A stretch of 44,525 nt of DNA from Candidatus Hydrogenedentota bacterium. Its GTDB lineage: Bacteria > Hydrogenedentota > Hydrogenedentia > Hydrogenedentales > JAGMZX01. A program made the translations under genes and the position numbers. The stretch spans positions 1 through 44,525 of the forward strand of contig JAKQEQ010000175.1 in NCBI GenBank assembly GCA_029556545.1. The letters are read 5' to 3'. The first letter of the stretch is position 1. Each line of letters starts with the position of its first letter. The notes beneath the pieces were generated by a model, which worked only from the letters and a program-made list of their open reading frames with translations, was not told the DNA's origin and made no database searches. Positions 7,385 to 14,762 of this stretch are shown one piece after another.

Positions 7385-8419
7385 TCACGGATGGATAACG
7401 GTGTACTCGAGGGGATGGCCCGGCTTGGGGCGGTCGATGGCGGCGGCCACAAACGGGGTGACCGGATAATCGCCCACGCTTTCGCCATAAGGCACGCGCG
7501 TCGGATATCGGAGAAAGCGCGCGTGGCCGTCCATGTACAGCACGTTCGCGCCGCCGGGAATATGGTTGAACGCCACCACGCCTACGCCGATGACGCCGGT
7601 CTGCGCGCCGCCGCTGGTGATGGTGTCGAACGCGATGGGTACGACACTCTGCGCGGCGGCGTTCGCGCCGGGGTTGTTGATGTCGGTAATCAGGAACCGT
7701 TCAACGCCTTCTCGGAGACGATAGATGGTCACTTGCGGCCCGGTCTTGCCGCCCGAGCCCGTCACCCCCACGTTCGGATAGATGCCCGCCAGGCCCATCG
7801 AGTCCGCGCCGGCGACGTCGGCGGGGTCGAAGGTCATGTCTTCCGGCTCGATTGGCGGCGTGTTGTCGGCCCCGCCGTACTTTTGCCCCACGAGCATCCC
7901 GAAGTAGTCCGAGTCCTGGGTCGTCACCCAGCCCAGGTAGGCGTACGAAAGGAACTTGCCCATGACATTCCAATCCATGAACTCCTGCACGGAACTCAGT
8001 GTGCGCGTGAGTGTGCCGCCGCCCTGAGGATAATCCACGCTCAGCACGTGGCCCGCCTGAAGTGCTTCCAGCGCGCCCTTCGGGCCCCGCGCCGTCGCGG
8101 ACGACGGGCAGAAGAGCACGTTGAAGTCGGTCAGGTACTCGGGATACAACTGCCGCGGATACCAGAGGCTCTTCTGAAATCCCGGCTGAATCCGCCCGTC
8201 GCCGTCCAAGGTCAACGCGTTGGACGGATACAGGCCGCCTTCCGACTCGCCAGCGTACATGCGGCAGACAAGCCCGAGATTCTTGAGGTTATTGGCGCAA
8301 CTGGCGCGTCGCGCCGCCTCGCGCGCGCGCGCAAGCGCGGGCAACAGAATCGCGGCCAAAATGCCGATGATGGCAATGACCACCAGCAGTTCGATGAGTG
8401 TGAATCCTTGTTTTCGCAT
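7385..8419 (-). CDS. DUF1559-type prepilin-like protein
   Basis: A 344-aa protein with a type IV pilin/type II secretion N-terminus: MRKQG, cleavage before [20 protein letters not shown], then an alpha helix rich in Ala and Arg. Such proteins are processed by prepilin peptidase and sit in the inner membrane or in a pseudopilus. The C-terminal part has [18 protein letters not shown], an H-x10-DG version of the H-x9-DG motif that marks the greatly expanded DUF1559 family in planctomycetes and relatives; the function is unknown. I chose ATG 8419, 22 residues inside the longest frame, because GGGGAAG lies just before it and it gives a proper short leader peptide. The long plus-strand frame covering the same DNA is a shadow. 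Confidence 0.93.
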   Translation of the reverse strand: MRKQGFTLIELLVVIAIIGILAAILLPALARAREAARRASCANNLKNLGLVCRMYAGESEGGLYPSNALTLDGDGRIQPGFQKSLWYPRQLYPEYLTDFNVLFCPSSATARGPKGALEALQAGHVLSVDYPQGGGTLTRTLSSVQEFMDWNVMGKFLSYAYLGWVTTQDSDYFGMLVGQKYGGADNTPPIEPEDMTFDPADVAGADSMGLAGIYPNVGVTGSGGKTGPQVTIYRLREGVERFLITDINNPGANAAAQSVVPIAFDTITSGGAQTGVIGVGVVAFNHIPGGANVLYMDGHARFLRYPTRVPYGESVGDYPVTPFVAAAIDRPKPGHPLEYTVIHP

Positions 8420-8609
8420 ACTACTTCCCCGCCGCCCGGTGCGCTGCGCCACGGCGACCTGTTCAAACAAAGGATACCGAGTCACGCCCGCCGCAAATGA
8501 GTCCTAAGACTTGCGCATTGGGCAGAGTCCGACCATACGCCAGTGACTGGTGAAACTCAAGGTATTGACCGCTCTTTCCGATATCGGGTTTCGTCTTCCA
8601 TTCGGCGAT

Positions 8610-8638
8610 TTGACAAGGCATGCCAGAACTAGCATAAT
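8610..8638 (+). promoter_or_regulatory. Promoter of the HigBA-like pair, giving an almost leaderless mRNA
   Basis: TTGACA (8610-8615), a 17-nt spacer and CATAAT (8633-8638). Transcription would start at about 8645, on top of the toxin ATG at 8644. The spacer contains the palindrome GGCATGCC (8617-8624), partly repeated at 8641, a candidate operator for the antitoxin. Confidence 0.65.
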
Positions 8639-8643
8639 ACGGC

Positions 8644-9018
8644 ATGGAAGTTCCGCAGTTGTTGAAGTCGATCTACTGGGTCGGGAGCGCACGCAAGGAC
8701 ATGCGGCGGCTGCCGGAAGCCGTCCGCTATACATTCGGGTATGCGCTGTATCTCGCGCGGCGCAACGAGAAACACGCCGCCGCCAAGCCACTCAAGGGCT
8801 TCGGCGGCGCGGGCGTTCTCGATATTGTAGAGGACTTCGCGGGAGACACGTATCGCGCCGCATACACGGTTCGCTTTCAGGGAGCCGTCTATGTACTGCA
8901 TGTTCTTCAGAAGAAATCCAAGCAGGGCGCGGCTACGCCACAGGCGGACATGAACCTGATTCGTGAGCGCCTGAAGTTGGCCGAAGCCCATTACCACACG
9001 GAGCATTCACAGCCATGA
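8644..9018 (+). CDS. HigB/RelE-family toxin (phage Gp49-like)
   Basis: A 124-aa protein of the phage-derived Gp49-like/HigB branch of the RelE superfamily, which are usually ribosome-dependent mRNA endonucleases. The opening KSIYWVGSARKDMRRLPEAVR, then YALYLAR, AAAKPLKGFGGAGVLDIVEDF, YRAAYTVRF and VYVLHVLQKKSKQG are the typical family sequence, including the basic residues of the expected catalytic surface. The stop overlaps the start of the antitoxin gene by 4 nt (ATGA), the usual toxin-first order for this branch. There is no Shine-Dalgarno sequence before the ATG at 8644, which fits the near-leaderless transcript predicted from the promoter. Length and motifs look intact. Confidence 0.9.
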   Translation: MEVPQLLKSIYWVGSARKDMRRLPEAVRYTFGYALYLARRNEKHAAAKPLKGFGGAGVLDIVEDFAGDTYRAAYTVRFQGAVYVLHVLQKKSKQGAATPQADMNLIRERLKLAEAHYHTEHSQP

Positions 9019-9356
9019 CGAAGCAACGCGAGCAGTCACGCGCCATCGAGCGGAGCAGCGGCAACACCTTCGCGGACTTGGGCGTCCGTAACCCGGAAGA
9101 AGCCCTTGCGAAAGCGGCATTGGCCCGCCAGATTGCGCGCATCATCGACGGGAAGGGGTGGACGCAGGAGAGAGCCGCCGTCGCGCTTGGAGTGGATCAG
9201 GCCAAAGTGTCTGCTCTGATGCGCGGCCGCTTGCAGGGATTCTCCACGGACCGCCTGCTTCGGTTCTTGCTCGCGCTCGGGCGGAACGTGGACATCGTAA
9301 TTCGCCATCGAGCCGTCCGCGCCCCACGGCCTCGTATCCACGTGTCCTGCCGCTGA
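9015..9356 (+). CDS. HigA-like XRE-family antitoxin
   Basis: A 113-aa protein with a Cro/C1-type helix-turn-helix at about 37-80 (ARQIARIIDGKGWTQERAAV, then LGVDQAKVSALMRGRLQGFS). It is expected to bind the toxin at 8644 and to repress their shared promoter. The family signature LLRFLLALGRNVDIVI follows at about 81-96. The N-terminal part (SSGNTFADLGVRNPEEALAKA) matches HigA-like antitoxins. Translation is coupled to the toxin by the ATGA overlap. The last 15 residues or so are basic and not conserved in the family as I know it, so the end may be a modest extension. The gene converges on the GH116-like gene. Confidence 0.9.
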   Translation: MTKQREQSRAIERSSGNTFADLGVRNPEEALAKAALARQIARIIDGKGWTQERAAVALGVDQAKVSALMRGRLQGFSTDRLLRFLLALGRNVDIVIRHRAVRAPRPRIHVSCR

Positions 9357-9429
9357 GCCGCCGCCTCGCCGTGGGTAAGGCAGGCTTCGTCCCCTTTCCT
9401 CACGGCCCCGAGAATACGCAACACGCCGT

Positions 9430-11427
9430 CTACGGCGCGACAGCGAGGGCCGCGTAGTCCTTCGGTTGTAGCGCCTGGAACAGGGTCCAGACACAGGGGT
9501 TCGAGTAGTAATGAGTGCCCCAACTGATCTCGCCGGTATCGGGTTTGAGGGACCACGGGATGTTCCATGGGATTCCCTGTCGCAGCGCGATATTCGCGTA
9601 GCTTTCCTCGAAGAGGCGCACGGCCTCTTCCTTGCGCCCGGCGAAGGCGGTCATGGCGCAGAAGTTCCAGACCTCGCCGATGGTGATCACGGCGGAGTGG
9701 GCTGCGAAGGAATCGTCTATCGAGCCGTCGGGGCGCACACCGTTCACGGCGCCGTAGGGCGTGGCGGCGACATTGCCCAGAAAGACCGTGTCAATCATGC
9801 CGCCCACGCGCCGTTCCGGCAGAATATTGCCGAGGCCGCACGCATAGGCGAACCATTGGCCGCACAGCGCGTTCGTGAGCGAGGTGTCGCTCGTCCGGTT
9901 ATTCGTCGGGTCGTTGTAGAGCCGATAATACGCGCCGTTCCAGAGCAGAGCGTCGAAGGCGCGCGCGGCGCGGGCTCGGATTCCGCGCACTTCGTCCGCG
10001 AAGGCCTTGTCGTCCGTTCGCGTGGCGGCGGCCTCGGCGGCGTGCAGCGCGGCAAGGCTGATGCCGCCGGTGTAGGCGCTGGTTCCCCACCACGGCCACA
10101 CGTCGTAGTACTGATTCGCGGGGAAGCCCGTCGCGCTGCCGGGCGCTTCATTCACCAGGCCGTCGCCGTCTGTGTCCAGGGTCAGCGCGTAGCGCAGCGC
10201 CTTCTTCATCGCTGGATAGACCGCGCGGAGATAAGCCTCGTCTTTCCAGAGAACTTGGTTGCGCCAGCATGTGAGCACGAACTCGGTAGAAACGATGGGC
10301 CGCTGCAGGTCCCACATCGGTGTGCGCGTGCCCGCCGGCGTGCCGAAACCGAAGGCAATCTGGCCGCTGTCCGCCTGCGTGCGGATAAACTCCGCCATTG
10401 TCGCCTTCTCGCACTCGGGCCAGAGCAGCGCCAGCGGAAACGAACCGTTGAAGCGGCATACAAAGGTCTCCGTAATCGGACAGCCGGTGAATGACTCACT
10501 GAGGAAGAAGCGCCCGTCGTCCATCCACCACGAATTGCGCGCCAGGACATAAAGACTGTTCAGCAAGGCATCCTGGAGCATCGGGGAAATTTCGCTCGCG
10601 TAGATGCGCTCCTGCCACCGGATCAGCGCGCGCTCGATGGCGGCCCCGCGCCGGAGCGCCGATTCGAGCGCGTCTTCGGCGTCGCGATAATGCTCCGCAT
10701 ACCGATGGCGCAGGCGCTCGCCGTCGCTCGAATTCCATTCCGGGAAATGCCACGCCAGCGCGAAGGTCACCTCCGAAGTTTGCCCCGGCGCGAGCGCGCA
10801 CTCCGCCGTCGCGGCGAGCAGCCCGTCCTTGCTCTCTTGCCGCAGTACCGTCCAGTCGGGTCCGCTGCCCCCGACGGCGTAGCCGCCGTCCGTTGCTTCG
10901 GCGTCGGCTTTCACTTCGTGGCGCTTCCATTGGAGCACAATCGCCGCGGGAACGGAGTCCTGCCCCGTATTGGTCACGATGAACTTGAAGAACACCGCGG
11001 GCAACGCGGAGACGTCGTAGTCATGCGGGACCAGCGGCGCATAGGCGCGCAGATACGCCGTAACCGGGCCGAACGCGGCGCCGAAATCGAGGTCCGCGCA
11101 GGGAAAGTGGCCCCAGAAGCGCGCGCCGGGCACGGCGGCCCGTCCCGGCAGCAGTTCGACCGTCCGCCCGCCGATACGCAGGACAAACCCGCTTTCGGGC
11201 TCCACGGGACGCGGCTTGAGCCAGTCGTTCTCGACGCTCGCGGCGCCGAACGCCCCGCTTGCGGTCAACTCGACGAATCCCGTGCCGAGCGCGCCTAGCG
11301 GCAGCGGGCTTTTCAGCGTGGCTGCAGTATGCCACACGCCGCTGACGGGGCGCGAGAACCCCGGCACGTCGAAGCTGTCAAACTGCGGCAGCGCGTGAAG
11401 CAACATCGGGGCGAGAACGAGCAGCAT
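9430..11427 (-). CDS. GH116-like glycosidase (bile-acid beta-glucosidase family), secreted
   Basis: A 665-aa protein. The N-terminus MLLVLAPMLLHALPQ looks like a short signal peptide. Residues about 30-60 carry PLGALGTGFVELTASGAFG, the N-terminal beta-sandwich start typical of GH116, and the C-terminal half is an alpha/alpha barrel with TPMWDLQRPIVSTEFVLTCW, DTDGDGLVNE, YDVWPWWGTSAYTGGISLAA and a late NIPWSLKPDTGEISWGTHYY. These match the GH116 non-lysosomal glucosylceramidase family, whose members cleave beta-glucosides or beta-xylosides; glycogen-debranching-like (6-hairpin) relatives are the alternative. ATG 11427 is chosen over the longest frame because GGGAGG precedes it and the upstream extension crosses the minisatellite and a palindrome. 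Its neighbours suggest glycoside breakdown. Activity is inferred. Confidence 0.75.
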   Translation of the reverse strand: MLLVLAPMLLHALPQFDSFDVPGFSRPVSGVWHTAATLKSPLPLGALGTGFVELTASGAFGAASVENDWLKPRPVEPESGFVLRIGGRTVELLPGRAAVPGARFWGHFPCADLDFGAAFGPVTAYLRAYAPLVPHDYDVSALPAVFFKFIVTNTGQDSVPAAIVLQWKRHEVKADAEATDGGYAVGGSGPDWTVLRQESKDGLLAATAECALAPGQTSEVTFALAWHFPEWNSSDGERLRHRYAEHYRDAEDALESALRRGAAIERALIRWQERIYASEISPMLQDALLNSLYVLARNSWWMDDGRFFLSESFTGCPITETFVCRFNGSFPLALLWPECEKATMAEFIRTQADSGQIAFGFGTPAGTRTPMWDLQRPIVSTEFVLTCWRNQVLWKDEAYLRAVYPAMKKALRYALTLDTDGDGLVNEAPGSATGFPANQYYDVWPWWGTSAYTGGISLAALHAAEAAATRTDDKAFADEVRGIRARAARAFDALLWNGAYYRLYNDPTNNRTSDTSLTNALCGQWFAYACGLGNILPERRVGGMIDTVFLGNVAATPYGAVNGVRPDGSIDDSFAAHSAVITIGEVWNFCAMTAFAGRKEEAVRLFEESYANIALRQGIPWNIPWSLKPDTGEISWGTHYYSNPCVWTLFQALQPKDYAALAVAP

Positions 11428-11455
11428 GATCGGGGCCTCCCAAGCATCGTTGTCG

Positions 11456-11489
11456 GTCGGACGTGTCAGACAAGTCAGACCTGTCGGAC
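11456..11489. repeat. Minisatellite: four units of GTCNGAC plus 2 nt (period 9)
   Basis: Units begin at 11456, 11465, 11474 and 11483: GTCGGAC, GTCAGAC, GTCAGAC, GTCGGAC. Architecture and copy number are the same as at 1696-1729. It lies 29 nt upstream of the GH116-like start codon, in the promoter/leader region of that gene. Confidence 0.75.
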
Positions 11490-11522
11490 TCGTCGCGCCA
11501 CAGCATAGCCCAAACGGCGACG

Positions 11523-11611
11523 GAATTGACACCGACAAGAGGAGCGGGGCCATCCTGCCCCCGAATGGTGGGGCGGGACGCCCCACCTCCTATACCCCCG
11601 AATTGACACCG
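11523..11611. repeat. Palindrome-bearing mini-element between 12-nt direct repeats
   Basis: GAATTGACACCG occurs at 11523-11534 and again at 11600-11611. The 65 nt between them contain a perfect hairpin, GGTGGGGCG (11567-11575), loop GGA, CGCCCCACC (11579-11587). The layout resembles a small insertion with target-site duplication in the gap between two divergent genes. The GGA loop also occurs in the palindrome at 31741-31757. Confidence 0.6.
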
Positions 11612-11652
11612 CCGCGTGAGAGTGCCATGCTCTAAGGCTCGGAGGCGCACGG

Positions 11653-12390
11653 ATGGTCGGAGGACGTTATATTCGCGTGTTGTGTCTTTCCCTGTGGCTC
11701 TCAGGCGCATGGGCGGTCGAGCACTGTTCCGGACAGGAACCGACGCAGCCGAACGGTGAAGAGCCGCGGGAAAGCGCGATCCCGCCCGACTGGGAGCCGG
11801 TCGAACTCGACTTGCCCAGCCCCCTGTTCGTGGGCACGCCGCGCGAACTGTGGACGCCGAACCTCGGGCCGCCGTCGCTCGAACCGCGTAAGCCGTTTTT
11901 CGCGCCCAAGGGCGTGGCGAACGTCGCGGAAGGGGCGCGCGTCACCGCCGGCCAGTCGCGCCCGCTCCTCGGCGACCTCGAACAGGTCACCGACGGCGAC
12001 AAGGCGGGTTCGGACGGCAGTTTCATCGAGATCGAGGCGGGGCTGCAATACATCCAGATCGATCTCGGCAACGATCACGAGATTTTCGCCGTCGTGGTCT
12101 GGCATTTCCACATGGAACCGCGCGTGTATTTCGACGTCGTGGTGCGTGTGGCCGACGACCCCGACTTCATCGCCAACGCGCGCACGCTGTTCAACAACGA
12201 CCACGACAATTCAGCGGGGTTCGGCGTCGGCAAGGACAAAGACTACATCGAGACCTATGAGGGCAAGGTCGTCGAGACCGCGGGGACGAAGGCGCGATAC
12301 CTCCGCCTGTACAGCCGCGGCAACACGTCGAACGAACTGAACCACTACATCGAAGTCGAGGTTTACGGCAAGCCCGGCAACGGAGGGTGA
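11653..12390 (+). CDS. Secreted discoidin-like (galactose-binding fold) protein
   Basis: A 245-aa protein with a signal peptide at about 1-28 (RVLCLSLWLSGAWAVEHCSG; the Cys might suggest lipidation but the context is weak). A proline-rich linker follows, then from about residue 90 a domain starting GARVTAGQSRPLLGDLEQVT and DGDKAGSDGSFIEIE, with QYIQIDLGNDHEIFAVVVWH, and ending ARYLRLYSRGNTSNELNHYIEVEVYG. This is the pattern of F5/8 type C/discoidin-like jelly-roll domains, which bind sugars or surfaces. GGAGG stands 8 nt before the ATG. ThuA follows after 4 nt, so the two are probably co-translated. No catalytic residues are recognised; function in carbohydrate binding is inference. Confidence 0.7.
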   Translation: MVGGRYIRVLCLSLWLSGAWAVEHCSGQEPTQPNGEEPRESAIPPDWEPVELDLPSPLFVGTPRELWTPNLGPPSLEPRKPFFAPKGVANVAEGARVTAGQSRPLLGDLEQVTDGDKAGSDGSFIEIEAGLQYIQIDLGNDHEIFAVVVWHFHMEPRVYFDVVVRVADDPDFIANARTLFNNDHDNSAGFGVGKDKDYIETYEGKVVETAGTKARYLRLYSRGNTSNELNHYIEVEVYGKPGNGG

Positions 12391-12394
12391 GTAC

Positions 12395-13150
12395 ATGAAA
12401 TATGGAGTAGTCCTCCTTTGTGCGCTGTTGGCGGCCGGCGTCCGCGCCGAGGACAATGAAGGAACCGGGAAGGACGGCGAACCGATCAATGTCGCGGTCG
12501 TGACGGGCGGTCACGGTTTTGACGAGCCCGCGTTCCTGGCCTTGTTCGCCAGCCTGGAAAATGTCCACCACACCCATCTGCCGCAGAAAAAGGGCAGCGA
12601 ATTCCTCGAAGATATCGCCGACTGGCCCTATGACGTCGTCGTGCTCTACAACATGTCGCGCGGCATCTCGGAGAAACGACGGGCGAATTTCGAGGCGCTG
12701 CTGGACCGCGGCGTGGGGCTGGTTGTCCTCCACCACGCCATCGCGAACTATCCCGAGTGGCCGGGCTACGCCGCGATCATCGGTGGGTCGTATTTCTTCG
12801 AGGAAACCACACGGGACAGCGTCACCTACCCGCGGTCCGAGTACACCCACGACGCCGAAATCCGCGTGAAGATTGAAGACGCGGGCCATCCGGTCACGCG
12901 GGGCGTCGAGGATTTCACGATCGTCGACGAGACCTATCGCAAGTGGGTCTACGACGCGGGCAATCACCTGTTGTTGAGCACGGATCATGCCGAAAGTAAT
13001 CGCGAACTTGCGTGGACCCGCGAAGCGGCCGGACGGCGGGTCTGCGTTATTCAGCCGGGGCACGGCCCGGAAGTGTTTTCGGACGCCGCCTATCGGCGCC
13101 TGGTCGCGCAGGCGATTCGATGGGTGGCGCGGCGGGAGTCAAAGGAGTAA
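12395..13150 (+). CDS. ThuA-like domain protein, exported
   Basis: A 251-aa ThuA-family protein (class I glutamine amidotransferase-like fold) with a signal peptide at 1-18 (MKYGVVLLCALLAAGVRA). Conserved features seen are VAVVTGGHGFDEPAF (34-48), YDVVVLYNMS, VGLVVLHHAIANYPEWPGYA (around 108-127), GGSYFFE, HPVTRGVEDF, DETYRKW and VCVIQPGHGPEVFSD. ThuA and ThuB act in trehalose and related disaccharide use through 3-keto intermediates in rhizobia; many ThuA proteins in this kind of genome are exported and sit with DUF1080 and Gfo/Idh/MocA proteins, as here. The gene starts 4 nt after the discoidin-like gene with GGAGG overlapping its stop. The catalytic role is not established for this branch. 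Confidence 0.9.
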   Translation: MKYGVVLLCALLAAGVRAEDNEGTGKDGEPINVAVVTGGHGFDEPAFLALFASLENVHHTHLPQKKGSEFLEDIADWPYDVVVLYNMSRGISEKRRANFEALLDRGVGLVVLHHAIANYPEWPGYAAIIGGSYFFEETTRDSVTYPRSEYTHDAEIRVKIEDAGHPVTRGVEDFTIVDETYRKWVYDAGNHLLLSTDHAESNRELAWTREAAGRRVCVIQPGHGPEVFSDAAYRRLVAQAIRWVARRESKE

Positions 13151-13172
13151 CACGGGGACACGCGTATCGTGG

Positions 13173-13191
13173 CACGGGCGTCTCGCCCGTG
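13173..13191. repeat. Palindrome CACGGGCG-TCT-CGCCCGTG
   Basis: Perfect 8-nt arms and a 3-nt loop in the 122-nt gap between thuA-like and URO-D genes. This GGCACGGGCG-TCT-CGCCCGTG sequence is one I know as a recurrent intergenic repeat in planctomycete- and verrucomicrobia-like genomes. It could also act as a terminator for the upstream gene, though no T-tract follows. Confidence 0.7.
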
Positions 13192-13272
13192 ATCGAGAGT
13201 TCATGGGCAAGATGCAAACGCTACTCGAAAATTTGTTCTTGCCGGTTGCGAGACAGTTACGGAGAATAGCGC

Positions 13273-14688
13273 ATGGATATGGAAGCTCGGTATCAGGAAC
13301 GGCTCAACCGCTACGTGACGGCGCTGCGAAACGGCAAGCCGGACCGTATCCCGATTCGGCCGTTCGTCGCGGAGTTCACGGCGCGCTACGCGGGATTCAC
13401 CTGCCAGGACGTGGCCCACGACTACGAGAAAGCGTTTGTGGCCGCGCGTCGATGCGCCGCCGACTTCGACTGGGACGCGGTGGTCGCGAACATGGTGTAC
13501 GTATGGACCGGTCTCGCGCACGCCATCGGATTGCGGTATTATGGCGTGCCCGGCGTCGATATTCCCGCGGATACCGGCTTCCAATACCTCGAACCGCAAG
13601 AGTCGGACGCCTTCATGCGCGCCGACGAGTACGATGCACTCATTGCCGACCCGACGGGTTTTCTTTACGAAACGTGGCTGCCGCGCGTGGCGCGGGACGT
13701 GCAACGGTCGGGCGAGCCGGTCACGTTCCGGCACAACATGTCGATTCTCAAGGGCGGCATGGCCATGATGACCTATTTCAACGCCTTCGGGCCCCAGATC
13801 GAGGCGCTGCGGCGCGAATCGGGCACGGTCTCCGCGATCGCCGGCATCTTCAAGGCCCCCTTCGACATTATCGCCGATAAGTTGCGCGGATACATCGGTC
13901 TGACGATGGACCTCATGACGCAACCGGACAAGGTGCTCGCCGCGTGCGAGGCGCTCATGCCCCATCTCTACCAGGTCGCCCTCGGCGGCGCGGATCCCGA
14001 GAAGAACGTGCCCATCGGCTTCTGGATGCATCGGGGCTGCGTGCCCTTCATCACGCCGGATCAGTTCGACAACCTGTACTGGCCGACACTCCGCCCGATT
14101 ATCGAAGCGTTGTGGGCGCAGGGCCACCAGACCATGTTCTACGCCGAGGGCAAGTGGGACGCCCACCTCGAGGCGTTCGCCGCGTTGCCCGATCAGAGCA
14201 TCGTGTTCCATATCGACCGCACCGACTATCGCCGTGCGCATGACGTGCTCGGGCACAAGTTCTGCCTCAGCGGCGGCGTGCCGAACTTTCTGCTGGCCTA
14301 CGGCACACCCGACGAGGTCCGCGCGTACTGCAAGGACCTCATCGATTACGCCGGACGCGACGGCGGCTACATCATGGACGCCAGCGCCATCATGCAGAAT
14401 GACAGCAAGGCCGAGAACGTTCGCGCGATGACCGAGTTCACGCGCGAATACGGCGTCTACAACGGGGCCGCCTCGCCCACTGCGTTGAGCGACGCGCCCG
14501 GAAACGTTGAAGTGGACCCCGAGAGCTGGCGCAAGACGCGCCGCGCGCCGGGCGTCTGCGTGCCCTGGGAAGAGAAACTGGCGGAGTTGCCGCCCATCAC
14601 CGGCGACGCGGATCTGGTCCGGCGCATCTGGGAAAACGTGGACGCCCTCGGGTATTTGTATATCTGGCAGTGCCTGCTTTCGTTCTAG
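13273..14688 (+). CDS. Uroporphyrinogen decarboxylase (URO-D) family methyltransferase-like protein
   Basis: A 471-aa soluble TIM-barrel protein of the URO-D superfamily. Visible marks are the N-terminal NRYVTALRNGKPDRIPIRPF (the family's KPDRIP), a central KAPFDIIADKLRGYIGLTMD, FWMHRGCVPFITPDQFDNLY, YAEGKWDAHLEAFAALP, HIDRTDYRRAHDVLG, and CLSGGVPNFLLAYGTPDEVR then DGGYIMDASAIMQNDSKAEN near the C-terminus. True heme-pathway HemE is about 350 aa; this longer form belongs with the MtaA/CmuA-like or wholly uncharacterised relatives, which are abundant in Hydrogenedentota-like genomes. GGAG precedes the ATG. It sits in the sugar region rather than with heme genes, so a role in methyl transfer or demethylation of a plant or algal compound is possible but unproven. 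Confidence 0.82.
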   Translation: MDMEARYQERLNRYVTALRNGKPDRIPIRPFVAEFTARYAGFTCQDVAHDYEKAFVAARRCAADFDWDAVVANMVYVWTGLAHAIGLRYYGVPGVDIPADTGFQYLEPQESDAFMRADEYDALIADPTGFLYETWLPRVARDVQRSGEPVTFRHNMSILKGGMAMMTYFNAFGPQIEALRRESGTVSAIAGIFKAPFDIIADKLRGYIGLTMDLMTQPDKVLAACEALMPHLYQVALGGADPEKNVPIGFWMHRGCVPFITPDQFDNLYWPTLRPIIEALWAQGHQTMFYAEGKWDAHLEAFAALPDQSIVFHIDRTDYRRAHDVLGHKFCLSGGVPNFLLAYGTPDEVRAYCKDLIDYAGRDGGYIMDASAIMQNDSKAENVRAMTEFTREYGVYNGAASPTALSDAPGNVEVDPESWRKTRRAPGVCVPWEEKLAELPPITGDADLVRRIWENVDALGYLYIWQCLLSF

Positions 14689-14762
14689 GCGCGCCATCAT
14701 GAAGGACACCGGAAAGCATAGACGGACACGGACGGACAAGGACTGAAGAAGAGACAGCGGCC

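Noticed and set aside
7391-8500. 369-aa plus-strand frame
   Set aside because: Shadow of the pseudopilin gene, which has FTLIE and the H-x10-DG motif on the minus strand.
13201-14739. 512-aa minus-strand frame
   Set aside because: Antisense to the URO-D family gene, which carries the recognisable motifs; no ribosome binding site or domain.
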